A DNA stretch of 64,000 bases from Streptomyces abyssalis (GTDB lineage: Bacteria; Actinomycetota; Actinomycetes; Streptomycetales; Streptomycetaceae), in assembly GCF_001751365.1 (NCBI RefSeq), contig NZ_LJGT01000038.1, forward strand, positions 1,524,507 through 1,588,506. Direction: 5' to 3'. The notes below the pieces were generated by a model that did no database searches, was not told where the DNA came from, and was given only the letters and a program-made list of their open reading frames with translations. Within the stretch, counting starts at the first letter, position 1, and each line of letters opens with the position of its first letter. Position numbers and translations under genes: made by a program. Positions 23,461 to 32,072 of the stretch are shown in pieces.

Positions 23461-24045
23461 TTGTTCGACGACGTGCCGATCGAGGAGTACGACCTCGACG
23501 ACCTGCAACGCCACATGGGCGTCATCTTCCAGGACTTCATCCGCTACGAGATGCCGGTCCGCGACAACATCGGCTTCGGCCGCATCGATGCTCGCGAGGA
23601 CGCCGGGCGCGTCGCCGAGGCGGCACGCGCCGCCGGTGCCGACGCGATCGCCGAGGCGCTGCCGCGCGGCTACGACACGACGCTGGGCCGTCATTTCGAG
23701 GACGGCCACCAGCTCTCCGGCGGCCAGTGGCAGAAGATGGCCCTGAGCCGGGCGTTCATGCGCCGCGCCCCCCTCGTCGTCCTCGACGAGCCGACGGCCG
23801 CCATCGACGCGGAGGCCGAGGCGGAGATCTTCGGCCGGCTCAGGGACGTCGCCCGTGGTGCCACGTCCCTGGTCATCGCCCACCGCTTCTCCACGGTCCG
23901 AATGGCGGACCGGATCGTCGTCATGGAGAACGGCAAGGTCATCGAGCACGGTGTGCACCAGGAACTCATGAGCGCCGACGGCGTCTACGCCCGGCTATTC
24001 CGTCTCCAGGCCTCGGGCTATCTCACCGAGGCCACGTCTCCCTAG
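23461..24045 (+). pseudogene. 5'-truncated ABC transporter (ATPase half only)
   Basis: It begins abruptly at FDDVPIEEYDLDDLQRHMGV and then has a Q-loop (VIFQDF), signature LSGGQWQKMALSRAF, Walker B LVVLDEPTAAID and H-loop AHRFST, ending ASGYLTEATSP. The transmembrane domain and Walker A are missing, so it cannot function alone. The break lies against the excisionase/integrase debris, which suggests truncation by insertion or deletion at the element end. The remainder matches exporter-type ABC proteins (ABCB-like). The stop is 10 bases before the oxidoreductase gene, suggesting a former operon. Confidence 0.85.
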
Positions 24046-24055
24046 AGGTCGAGCG

Positions 24056-25021
24056 ATGCACGTATCCGTCCTGTACCCCGTGATGCCGACGGACCCCCGG
24101 CCCGTGGCTCCCTTCGCCGCGCTCGTCTCTGACGGATGGGCGGCCCGCCTCTGGCAGGGGCAGTCGCTCAGCGCCGACACCCAGCAGGTCTTCGCGTATC
24201 TGGCCGGCATGGGCCATCGCGTCCCGGTCGGCACCTCAGTCGCTCTCATGCCACTCCGGCACCCGCTGGACGCGGCGATCCAGGCGCGCTCGCTGGCTGT
24301 GCTCACCGGGCACCGCATGGTCCTCGGACTCGGCCCCGCGACACCCGACTTCGTCGCCGGGCTGCACGGGAAACCGTACGACAGCCCGCGCGACACCTGT
24401 GTGGAGTATCTGACCGAGGTCCGGCGGCTGATCGGGACCGAGGACGGGGACGCCGCAGCCGCCGCCGGCGCCCCCGTCGGCCTGCCAGGACTGCCGCACC
24501 CGGGTGTGGAGGTGGGACTCGGCGTGCTCCGGCCGACACTGGCGCGCGCGGCCGGCCGGGTGGCTGACACGGCGATCAGCTGGATGACCCCGCCCGGTTA
24601 CGTCGGTGACACTCTGCTGCCCGCCATGGCGAAGGGGGCGGCCGAGGCGGGCCGCGCCGTGCCCCGAGCCGTCACCGTCGTGCACGCCGCCGTCGACCGC
24701 CCCGGCCGCAACGCCTACCGGCTCGCCTACGCGGCGGCCCACCTTCACCTCGCCGGACCGCACTACGCCGACATGCTGCGCCGCGCCGGCCTGCGCGTCC
24801 ACCACAGCCGCCCGAACTTCGGCGCCCGCGCCCTGGTCGACGCCGGCGTCTTCCTCCACGGCACACCCGAGGACATCGCCGGGCGGCTGGCCGATTACGG
24901 TCGGGCGGGGGTGGACGAAGTTGTCGTCAACATCGCGGGCGTGTATGCCGAGCATGGCCAACCGGACGCCGTGCGGGACCTGCGGGAGATCCTCGCGGCC
25001 TGCCGGGAGGCGACAAACTGA
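24056..25021 (+). CDS. LLM-class flavin/F420-dependent oxidoreductase
   Basis: 321 residues; ATG at 24056 after GAGG. A luciferase-like monooxygenase fold is read from strand/helix motifs: MHVSVLYPVMPTDPRPVAPF, VPVGTSVALMPLRHP, GHRMVLGLGPATPDF, then AISWMTPPGYVGDTLLPAMA and DAGVFLHGTPEDIAGRLADY. Known: this class uses FMNH2 or F420 for redox reactions; actinobacteria have many F420-dependent members. Substrate unknown. It lies between the truncated ABC transporter and an esterase gene inside the att-bounded segment; the group may once have been a detoxification or secondary-metabolism operon. Confidence 0.85.
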   Translation: MHVSVLYPVMPTDPRPVAPFAALVSDGWAARLWQGQSLSADTQQVFAYLAGMGHRVPVGTSVALMPLRHPLDAAIQARSLAVLTGHRMVLGLGPATPDFVAGLHGKPYDSPRDTCVEYLTEVRRLIGTEDGDAAAAAGAPVGLPGLPHPGVEVGLGVLRPTLARAAGRVADTAISWMTPPGYVGDTLLPAMAKGAAEAGRAVPRAVTVVHAAVDRPGRNAYRLAYAAAHLHLAGPHYADMLRRAGLRVHHSRPNFGARALVDAGVFLHGTPEDIAGRLADYGRAGVDEVVVNIAGVYAEHGQPDAVRDLREILAACREATN

Positions 25022-25095
25022 CCCACGACTGGGTGCGTGCGGCCCGGGCGCACCGACGCGCCGCCCGGACGCACGCAGGGAGGAGAGGCACCACC

Positions 25096-26322
25096 GTGCC
25101 CGACGACATCGTCCGCTGGCTGACCGAGCACGCCCACCCACTGAGCACTCTGACACCCGGCGCGCCCACGCAGGACCTGAAGCCTCTGGGCGAGGCCCTG
25201 CGCGGGACGCGGATCGTGGGACTTGGCGAATCGACCCACGGCACCGCCGAGTTCTTCCGGCTCAAGCACCGCATCATAGAGTTCCTGGTGCTCGAGGAGG
25301 GGTTCACCACCCTCGCCATGGAGGCCAGCCAGTCCGCCGGCCATGCGCTCGACGCCTACGTGCGGCACGGCATCGGCGATCCCGAAAGGCTCGTCACCCG
25401 GCTAGGCTTCTGGACCTGGCGCACCCGGGAGATGGTCGACGTCGTCGAGTGGCTACGCGCCTACAACCGCCACCTGTCGGAGGAGCGCCGAGTCCGCTTC
25501 GTCGGCACGGACCCCCAGCGCTGCGCTGACTCCGCCGACGCCGTCGCAGCCTTCCTGCGCCGGACGGTGCCCGTACGGGCCGGGGACACCTACGCCCTTG
25601 AGGTGCTCGCCCAGGCCCGCCCGGCCTCGCAGCCCGACCCGGAGCGGGCGCTGATGCGGCACGCCGAGGAGATCGCCCGCCTCGTCGCGGACCGGCGTGA
25701 GCGGTCGGGGCCTGGCGACGGCGCGGACGAGGCCCTGGAGCACGCGCGGATCCTCGTCCGCGCCGCCGACCTGGTGACCCGCCCCTTCGACCCCTCGGCC
25801 GGCGAGGACAGCATGTTCGCCGCGCGCGACCGCTACATGGCCGAGGCCGTTACACGCCTCGTGGACGACGACCCGGGGGCGCGCGTCATGGTCTGGGCGC
25901 ACAACGGCCACATCGCCAAGGGCACGTACGGGGTACGGGTTCCTGCCCTCGGCAGCAGGCTCCGGGAACGGTACGGCGACGCCTACTACGCCCTGGCCCT
26001 CTTCTTCGGCAGGGGATCCTTCCTCGCCCGGCGCGGCGACGACCTCCAGGGTCCTCCGGTACCGCACCGTATCGGCACCGGCATACGTTCCCTGGAGGCG
26101 CGGCTCGTAGATGCCGTACGTGGCGACTACTACGCCGACCTGCGGACCGGAACCGCGCCCTGGCTGAACAGCCCGCAGGCGCAGCGCAGCTTCGGCGCGA
26201 ACGTCCCTCGGTTCGCCTACCGCTTCCACACGGCCCCGCTCGTTCCGGCCCAGGACTACGATGGCCTCGCGTTCGTCGCGCGCTCGACCTGCTCCCACCC
26301 GCTGCCCGGGACCGGGGTCTGA
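25096..26322 (+). CDS. erythromycin esterase family protein
   Basis: 408 residues from GTG at 25096 (GGAGGAG 9-12 bases upstream; the earlier in-frame codons from 25033 lack support). Family motifs: RIVGLGESTHGTAEFFRLKH near the N-terminus, FTTLAMEASQSAGHALDAYV, RFVGTDPQRCADSADAVAA, and VMVWAHNGHIAKGTYGVR, which carry the His/Glu set of the Ere/EreA fold. Known: Ere enzymes open the macrolide lactone, but most family members in soil actinomycetes have unknown substrates. 74 bases after the LLM gene, so probably co-transcribed. Resistance function is possible but not proven. Confidence 0.88.
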   Translation: MPDDIVRWLTEHAHPLSTLTPGAPTQDLKPLGEALRGTRIVGLGESTHGTAEFFRLKHRIIEFLVLEEGFTTLAMEASQSAGHALDAYVRHGIGDPERLVTRLGFWTWRTREMVDVVEWLRAYNRHLSEERRVRFVGTDPQRCADSADAVAAFLRRTVPVRAGDTYALEVLAQARPASQPDPERALMRHAEEIARLVADRRERSGPGDGADEALEHARILVRAADLVTRPFDPSAGEDSMFAARDRYMAEAVTRLVDDDPGARVMVWAHNGHIAKGTYGVRVPALGSRLRERYGDAYYALALFFGRGSFLARRGDDLQGPPVPHRIGTGIRSLEARLVDAVRGDYYADLRTGTAPWLNSPQAQRSFGANVPRFAYRFHTAPLVPAQDYDGLAFVARSTCSHPLPGTGV

Positions 26323-26332
26323 TGTCCTCGCG

Positions 26333-26866
26333 TCAGGGCCACAGGTCGAGCGCGGCGTTCAGAGTGAGCTTCCACATCGGCTCAGCGCCGGTCCCGAAGG
26401 CGGCAGCGAGGGCGTATCCCACGGACGCGTCGTACGGGTCCGGAATCCGACCGGAGTCGCCTTCCGTCTCCCACTCCGCGGTTACGTTCCCGTCGCCGGA
26501 CGACGTGAAGACACCGAGCAGCCAACCGTCGCACAGCAGTCTGCTGGTGCCGAGGGAGTCCGGCACCAGCAAGTATCTGCGCCCCCGCGTCACGGAGACG
26601 ACCTCCACCCGGTACGACCGCCGGGTCAGGAACCCCTTGGCAGGGCGCAGGGCCTCCTCGGCGACGTCGACGGCCAAGGTGAGCCGCTCGGGGTCGCGGG
26701 TACCGATCGGCACTTGGCTCTCCGGAGTTGTTCCGGGAGCACGGCGGACCTCGACCGTCGGTAGTCCGTCACCGCTCACGGTCAACGTCCCTGCCTCGTG
26801 ATCGAGTGCGATGACGACCGGGCCGAAGCGCGAGTCGTCGGCGGGCCCGTACACGAGCGGCTCCAT
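26333..26866 (-). CDS. hypothetical protein, 177 residues
   Basis: ATG at 26866 is preferred because GGGAGGC lies about 7 bases upstream. It starts MEPLVYGPADDSRFGPVVIA and is rich in beta-strand patterns (GTLTVSGDGLPTVEVRRAPG, YRVEVVSVTRGRRYLLVPDS), ending AEPMWKLTLNAALDLWP. No signal peptide or membrane segment. I do not recognise the family; the all-beta pattern suggests a small soluble beta-sandwich. It converges on the esterase gene with only 10 bases between stops. Confidence 0.7.
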   Translation of the reverse strand: MEPLVYGPADDSRFGPVVIALDHEAGTLTVSGDGLPTVEVRRAPGTTPESQVPIGTRDPERLTLAVDVAEEALRPAKGFLTRRSYRVEVVSVTRGRRYLLVPDSLGTSRLLCDGWLLGVFTSSGDGNVTAEWETEGDSGRIPDPYDASVGYALAAAFGTGAEPMWKLTLNAALDLWP

Positions 26867-27531
26867 CGGAACGCCTCCCTCTTGATCACCCGGACGATCG
26901 TCCTGCGACCAGTCTCCGCCAGGCGTCCAGGCTGGGCACACGGCCGGGTTGGCATTTGGACTGCCGCGTCTGGGCGTGCAGGGCGGTGCCCCACAACCTC
27001 CCACCCTCTTACGTAGGAGGAAGTGGAAGACATCCGCAGGCGCCCCTGGTGAAGACCCCACGCGAGGTGCGGTGGCTCTCGTCCAGGTGGGTCGTGGCGT
27101 GGGGGCTGAAGTGCCCCTTGCGCAGGGGGAACCCGATGACCCGGACGACGAGGAATGCAGCAGCGCGACAGGCAGCACGGTACTCCGCTGCGAGTTGCCC
27201 AAATCGCCAAGTGCTGATGAGATCGCCGATCTGCTGAATCAGCTCGAAGGAGATCCGGCTCTACTTGCCAAGTGTGCCGAGACGAAGGTCGGATCGGCGC
27301 TCGCGGGCACGGGATTCGTCGTTCCAAGGACTACGTCGGCTGAGCTTCGGGGTTGCGAGTGGCTGCGGCTGGACCTCCGGGTCAGGCACGCCGAATGCGT
27401 GAGCGATGCGTGAGCGGACGGGACAGCACTCCTTGGATCAGGGATCACCGGTCACCAGAGCACCCGTCGCTGACCAGCTAAAACGACATTCCGCCCCAGC
27501 GTTCAGCACACCCCATCACGATCTTGCAGGC
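26867..27531. other. gene-poor stretch before att repeat 2
   Basis: 665 bases. Plus-strand frames such as 26949-27413 are open, but codon patterns shift between frames and no family is recognisable; a short stretch ending SADEIADLLNQLEGDPALLA looks protein-like. Probably decayed mobile-element sequence lying against the att repeat. Confidence 0.4.
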
Positions 27532-27574
27532 CTCGTAATGCGTAGGTCGGGGGTTCGACTCCCCCAGGCGGCTC
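27532..27574 (+). repeat. att repeat 2: 3' part of tRNA-Thr(CGT)
   Basis: Identical over 43 bases to 22118-22160, starting at the anticodon loop and ending with the acceptor strand GGCGGCTC. Again no 5' half is present. It marks the right end of the att-bounded 5.4-kb segment and probably the junction with the ancestral chromosome. Confidence 0.9.
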
Positions 27575-27581
27575 GCAGGTC

Positions 27582-27615
27582 AGAGGCCCTATCCGACGTC
27601 GGGTAGGGCCTCTTT
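27582..27615 (+). terminator. rho-independent terminator after att repeat 2
   Basis: AGAGGCCCTATCCGA and TCGGGTAGGGCCTCT form a 15-bp stem (one T-G pair) with a CG loop, followed by TT. Position right after the tRNA 3' fragment suggests it is the native terminator of the tRNA-Thr gene; it also serves the converging aminotransferase gene. Confidence 0.85.
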
Positions 27616-27645
27616 GATCTTGCTTGCTGATTGGTGCTGCAGCTT

Positions 27646-28815
27646 TCACAGGGCGCTGTCGAGTCGGTCCAGGATTCGTTCGAGGTTCGCGGTAGTGGTG
27701 GCGAAGTTGAGTCGGGCGTAGGCCGAGCTCGTCACTTCGGTGTGCTGAGTGAATTCGGCACCGGAGTTGAGGTACACGAGTGCGCGCCGGAGCAGGGTGG
27801 CTGCGGGGTCGGGGCCGAGGTCTGCGCGGGTGAAGTCGATCCAGGCGAGGTAGGTCGCTTCCGGGGGGAGGTAGCCGAGTTCAGGGTGGGCGCGGGCCCA
27901 GGCGGTGACGCGGTCACGGTTGCGGGTGAGCAGGGCGCTGGTGGCGTGTTGCCAGTCGTGGGATTCGCGCCAGGCGGCGACGGTGGCGATGCGGCTGAGG
28001 ACGCTGGGGGTGCCGAAGTAGTCCAGCGGGGCGCGGTCGAGAGCGTCGGCGGTGGGCGCGTATCCGAGGTGGGCGACCGCGCAACGGGTACCGGCGAGGT
28101 TGAACGCCTTCGTCGCCGACGTCGCGGTGATGGTCAGGTCCTCCGTGGCGGGGTCGAGGCCGGCGAAGGGGATGTGCCGGTGCGGAGGGTGGGTGAGGTC
28201 GGCGTGGATCTCATCGGCCAGAACGGGGACTTGGTGCTGGGCCGCGATGTCGGCAAGCCCACGCAGCTCGGTGGCGCTGAACGTGTGCCCGGTCGGGTTG
28301 TGCGGGTTGACCAGCACGAACAGCCGAGGCCGTTCGGTGGCGAAGACGGCGCGGTGACGGTCGAGGTCGAGTTCCCAGCCGCCGGGGGTGCGGTCGAGGG
28401 GCAGCGGCACGATCCGGCGTCGTGCGCGGTTGATCGCGGCGAGGAACGGTGGGTAGTTCGGCACGTGCAGGGCGATAGGTTCGCCGGGCTCGGTGGTGTG
28501 TTCGATGACGATCTGCAGGATCTGGATCAGGTCGCTGAACACGCGGGTGCGGCGCTCACGGGGCTGCCATCCGTAGTGGGACCGCATGCGGTCGGTGAAC
28601 GCGTCGACGACGGGGTCGCCGTCGGGCCAGTGGGGGTAGCCGAGGTCCTGACGTTCGATGGTCTCGAGCATGCGGGCGCGGACGGGTTCCGGGATGCCGA
28701 TGTCCATGTCGGCGACCCAGGCAGGCAGGACGCCGGCGTCGACGGCGGTCCACTTGGCTCCGTGGCCGGCCCGCAGCCGGGTCGGGTCCAGCTCAGGACA
28801 GGGCGGGGCACTCAT
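27646..28815 (-). CDS. PatB/MalY-type PLP aminotransferase or cystathionine beta-lyase
   Basis: 389 residues; ATG at 28815 overlaps the DinB gene's stop (ATGA). Fold-type I aminotransferase motifs: LPAWVADMDIGIPEPVRARM, LFVLVNPHNPTGHTFSATEL, VPVLADEIHADLTHP, and the PLP lysine in SATKAFNLAG. The WVADMD start and the LADEIH segment are typical of the MalY/PatB C-S lyase subgroup, which cleave cystathionine or related thioethers. Partnered with a DinB-superfamily gene upstream; substrate unknown. Confidence 0.9.
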   Translation of the reverse strand: MSAPPCPELDPTRLRAGHGAKWTAVDAGVLPAWVADMDIGIPEPVRARMLETIERQDLGYPHWPDGDPVVDAFTDRMRSHYGWQPRERRTRVFSDLIQILQIVIEHTTEPGEPIALHVPNYPPFLAAINRARRRIVPLPLDRTPGGWELDLDRHRAVFATERPRLFVLVNPHNPTGHTFSATELRGLADIAAQHQVPVLADEIHADLTHPPHRHIPFAGLDPATEDLTITATSATKAFNLAGTRCAVAHLGYAPTADALDRAPLDYFGTPSVLSRIATVAAWRESHDWQHATSALLTRNRDRVTAWARAHPELGYLPPEATYLAWIDFTRADLGPDPAATLLRRALVYLNSGAEFTQHTEVTSSAYARLNFATTTANLERILDRLDSAL

Positions 28816-29291
28816 GTGGTCTCCAGCGGCCGTACGGGCGCGGCGGCGAGGACGTCGCGCAGGGTCTCCATCTGCCCGTGGTGCTGGGCGAGTTCTTCGA
28901 ACACGTGCTGCAGCGCGCCGCCCTGAGTGAGTCGGGTGGGCGGGCCGAGGAAGTCTGCCGGGGGCTCTTGGAGCAGGGCCTGCTCCGGGTGTGTGCCGGC
29001 GACGTCGGTGTGCATCTGGGCGCGCATGGTCGCGCAGCGCTCGACGAGCAACTCGACCGGGCCGGTGGCGGCGAACTCGGCGTCGCGGTCGCGGTCGACC
29101 GGACGGCCGCGGATGAACCCGCCGACCCAGGTCTCGATCACGCACAGGCAGTGGTGGAGCAGCGCGTACGGCGAGTTCGCGCCGGGGTAGGCGGCCCGGT
29201 TCGCGCGTTCATCGCCGAGCTCGACCACGATTGCGGCCATCCCGTCGAGCGCGCGATCGGTGAAGTACAGGTAGTCCTCGCGGCTGAGCAT
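28812..29291 (-). CDS. DinB/DUF664-family protein
   Basis: 159 residues starting MLSREDYLYFTDRALDGMAA. Four-helix-bundle DinB-type protein with possible metal ligands in YALLHHCLCVIETW and FEELAQHHGQMETL. Known: DinB_2/DUF664 proteins include bacillithiol or mycothiol-dependent thiol transferases that bind Ni or Zn. Being translationally coupled to a C-S-lyase-like gene, a role in thiol metabolism or conjugate breakdown is plausible. Divergent from the CGNR regulator. Confidence 0.8.
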   Translation of the reverse strand: MLSREDYLYFTDRALDGMAAIVVELGDERANRAAYPGANSPYALLHHCLCVIETWVGGFIRGRPVDRDRDAEFAATGPVELLVERCATMRAQMHTDVAGTHPEQALLQEPPADFLGPPTRLTQGGALQHVFEELAQHHGQMETLRDVLAAAPVRPLETT

Positions 29292-29364
29292 GCCACTCCA
29301 ATCGTCACCGGTTCAGACGGTGACGAGGTTTGCGCGACTCGATGTCACCTGTCAAGGTGGTGAC

Positions 29365-29919
29365 GTGGAATTCACATTCGTGAGCGGTAGTGCGGCACTG
29401 GATCTGGCGGGCACGCTGAAGTGGCGTCTGACCGAACCGGAGGAGCTGCTGGCCGGGCCGGCCGACTTGGAGCGCTGGCTCGACGCCTCCGCCGACCTGC
29501 CCGGTGACGTCAGCGTCACCCAGGACGCGTTCCGGCAGGCCGTCATCCTGCGCGAAGCGGTCTACCGGCTCGCCACCGACCGGCTCGCCGAGCGCGGGTT
29601 CGACCGCCGAGCTCTCGACACCCTCAACGACCTCGCTCGAGGTGCGGGTCTGACTGTGCAGCTCAGCGACACCGGAACCCGTCGGACCGGCAACATCGAC
29701 GCCGTCCTGGCCGAACTGGCCCGCGACGCGGTCACCGTCCTCGCCGATCGCGAGGCTCACATGAAGGAGTGCGGCCGCCCCGCTTGCACTCGCATCTATC
29801 TCGATCGTTCCCGCGGAGCCCGCCGTACCTGGTGCGGCATGGACGAGTGCGGCAATCGCGTCAAGGCCGCCGCCTACCGGGCGCGCAAGCGCCGGACCGG
29901 CACCGCGGCCGCCTCCTGA
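29365..29919 (+). CDS. CGNR zinc-finger regulator (ABATE domain)
   Basis: 184 residues if GTG at 29365 is used; an ATG at 29290 is in frame but would overlap the divergent gene and leave no promoter. The N-terminal ABATE domain begins MEFTFVSGSAALDLAGTLKW. The C-terminal zinc finger has KECGRPACTRIYLDRSRGAR, then WCGMDECGNRVKAAAYRARK, with four Cys and the CGNR motif. Known: such proteins are stress-linked transcription factors. Likely regulates the divergent DinB/aminotransferase pair. Confidence 0.85.
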   Translation: MEFTFVSGSAALDLAGTLKWRLTEPEELLAGPADLERWLDASADLPGDVSVTQDAFRQAVILREAVYRLATDRLAERGFDRRALDTLNDLARGAGLTVQLSDTGTRRTGNIDAVLAELARDAVTVLADREAHMKECGRPACTRIYLDRSRGARRTWCGMDECGNRVKAAAYRARKRRTGTAAAS

Positions 29920-30185
29920 GCCGATGCGTCACCGCTCATACCAGTGACGTGCATCGACTCGAAGGGCAGCCCGCTGTGGACTCCTCATCCCTGAGTGCGA
30001 TGGGGCGCATACGTCGAGCGGTGAGCCTGGCTTCATGATCGCCGGCCGCCGGCGCTCTCCGAGCGTGCCCCCTCGCGTCGCGGTGAAGGTGTTGCCGAAA
30101 GGTGTCCGACAGGCTCGTGCCGTCGGCTGTGCCGGCCGCTACGGTAAGGCGGCCGGCACAGACATTCGTGATCCGGGGGCTTCCC

Positions 30186-30506
30186 GTGTTGCTGCACCTT
30201 CTGATCATCTGCGCGTGGATGGTCTATCTCCTCGGCTTCGTCCTGCTGTTGGCCGTTCTCGACAACTTCCGCAGCAGGCGGACCCTGCTCCGCCTCATGC
30301 TGTGTACGGGCAGCCTGATCGTCAGCGGCATCATGCTGGGGGTGGCCGGCAACGCCGACATACCGGATGACTACGCCGACACCGCCCTGACCCGTCCTCT
30401 CGACGCCGCGGCCGACTGGCTGCACTACGCGCTCGTCGTCACGACCGTCGCCGTGTTCGTCCTGGCCGCGATCCGCAGCCTCCCCGCCTTCCGCACCACG
30501 CGGTGA
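30186..30506 (+). CDS. small integral membrane protein, DUF2269-like size
   Basis: 106 residues from GTG at 30186 (G5 run about 6 bases upstream), reading MLLHLLIICAWMVYLLGFVL. Transmembrane segments are at about 2-24, 40-58 and 83-102 (LHYALVVTTVAVFVLAAIRS). The frame is open further upstream, but those codons are less natural. No functional motif. Ends before a strong hairpin at 30605. Confidence 0.6.
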   Translation: MLLHLLIICAWMVYLLGFVLLLAVLDNFRSRRTLLRLMLCTGSLIVSGIMLGVAGNADIPDDYADTALTRPLDAAADWLHYALVVTTVAVFVLAAIRSLPAFRTTR

Positions 30507-30604
30507 GGGACTGCCGAATCATGAAGCCTCAGCGGCGCTGACGGAACGGCTGACGGGGGCTCACGGGCCGCTCTCCGTTCGAGGTTCCGGCCGCTCCACG
30601 GCGC

Positions 30605-30636
30605 GGAGGCCGGTTCCTGTCCCGGAACCGGCCTCC
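30605..30636. terminator. bidirectional terminator hairpin
   Basis: GGAGGCCGGTTCC and GGAACCGGCCTCC form a perfect 13-bp stem with a TGTCCC loop, between the converging membrane-protein gene (ends 30506) and DUF4349 gene (ends 30720). No T run. Confidence 0.75.
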
Positions 30637-30719
30637 CGGGGCCAGACTGCCGATGGGCGGGGCCCGTCCGTGGGACGCTCACACGGCAGCGGTACAGGTT
30701 CCTGACGAGGGCGAGGCCC

Positions 30720-31781
30720 TCAGTCGCTCTTCGCCTCCGCCGGCGCGGGTGCGTGGCCGCCGGACGGGCCGTCCGGGACACCCGCGGGCCGCGGTGTGCG
30801 GCGGAACCCCTGCGGCAGCCGGTGCCGGACCAGCCGCCAGACCAGCAGCAGCGCCGCCAGCGCGGCCAGGAACGGCAGCGTGGCTCCGACGACCACCGCG
30901 ATCCAGCGCAGCGTCGTGATGAACGCGTCCCAGCCGCCGCCCAGCGCGTCCGCGAACCCCGTCTCGTCGTCCCGCTCCTTCTTCACCTCGGTCTCCGAGA
31001 GCACGAGTGTGATCGTGGCCATGGCCGTACGGTCCTTCAGCGACGCCTGCCGTGCCTGAAGGGACTCCAACTCCGCCTGGCGGGTGCTCAGCTGGCCTTC
31101 GAGGGAGACGATGTCGGACAACTCGGTGGCCTCGTCCATCAGGTCCCGCACCCGTTCGACGCTTGCCTTCTGCGAGGCGATCCGGCTCTCGACGTCCACC
31201 ACCTGGTCGGAGACGTCGTCGGCCGACACCTTCCGCTCGATGAGCTTTCCGCCGCCCGAGAGGTCCGCCAGGACGTCCGCGTACTTCTCCTGCGGTATCC
31301 GGAGAACCAGACGCGACCGCTCGTGGCTCCGGCCGTCGCGGTCGGTGGTCTCGTCCCCGATGTAGCCGCCCGCGGCCTCCACCGTTGTCCGGGTGTCGTC
31401 GAGCGCGGACGGCACGTCCTTGACCCGGACCGTGAGCTGGGCCTTGCGGACGACGTGATCCGCCGCGATCTCCGGGGGCTGCTGCTCGGCCGAGCCGTCC
31501 CGCTCGCCCGGCTTGCCGGTGGCTTTCGAGTCCGCGGCGCTGCCGGCCGCTTCGCCGGCGCGGGCCTCGCCGGCGCCGGTGTCGCTCCTGCCGGGCGCCT
31601 CTTTCGTGTGCTGCTGCTGCTGCTCGGTCGTCGAACTGCTTGCCTCCGTACCGGAGTTGCTGCAGCCCGCGACGGCCAGCGCCGCGGCCAGCACTCCGGC
31701 CGTGAGCAGCGCGAGCGACCGGCGTGGCGGCCGGCCGGTGCCTCGCCGGTTCCGATTCGCGGGCGGTGCTGGATCGTTCAT
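30720..31781 (-). CDS. DUF4349 lipoprotein with coiled coil and C-terminal membrane anchor
   Basis: 353 residues. A lipoprotein signal peptide with lipobox LAVAGC ends at Cys40. A low-complexity Gln/Ala/Gly linker (about 45-100) precedes the DUF4349 domain (about 105-280): RKAQLTVRVKDVPSALDDTR, GGYIGDETTDRDGRSHERSR, then heptad-rich helices (SRIASQKASVERVRDLMDEA) forming a coiled coil. A transmembrane helix lies near 292-316 and a proline-rich cytoplasmic tail follows. Known: DUF4349 proteins are cell-surface proteins of unknown role. Monocistronic. Confidence 0.88.
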   Translation of the reverse strand: MNDPAPPANRNRRGTGRPPRRSLALLTAGVLAAALAVAGCSNSGTEASSSTTEQQQQHTKEAPGRSDTGAGEARAGEAAGSAADSKATGKPGERDGSAEQQPPEIAADHVVRKAQLTVRVKDVPSALDDTRTTVEAAGGYIGDETTDRDGRSHERSRLVLRIPQEKYADVLADLSGGGKLIERKVSADDVSDQVVDVESRIASQKASVERVRDLMDEATELSDIVSLEGQLSTRQAELESLQARQASLKDRTAMATITLVLSETEVKKERDDETGFADALGGGWDAFITTLRWIAVVVGATLPFLAALAALLLVWRLVRHRLPQGFRRTPRPAGVPDGPSGGHAPAPAEAKSD

Positions 31782-32072
31782 GAGGAGTCCCCCTGAGGCG
31801 GTGCGCGAGCTGTCGTTGTCGCCGTTTGGACGGGGCGCGCAGGGGGCGGGTTGCCGGACGGCAGTCGCAATGCCGTCTCGGTCGGGCCTCGATCAGGACC
31901 CGTTCGGCTGCCCCGTACAACCTTCGAGGTCGGAGGCTGGTCGCGGCGCGGTCGGATGTCGCCGGCTGCCGCCTGCTGCTGGCAAGGGCGTTCCGCTGCC
32001 GCCCGGGCTCCGGCCCGGCGACCGCCCTCGGTTCATCGGCGGACTCGCCTCAGCTCCTCGGCGGGTTCGTGC

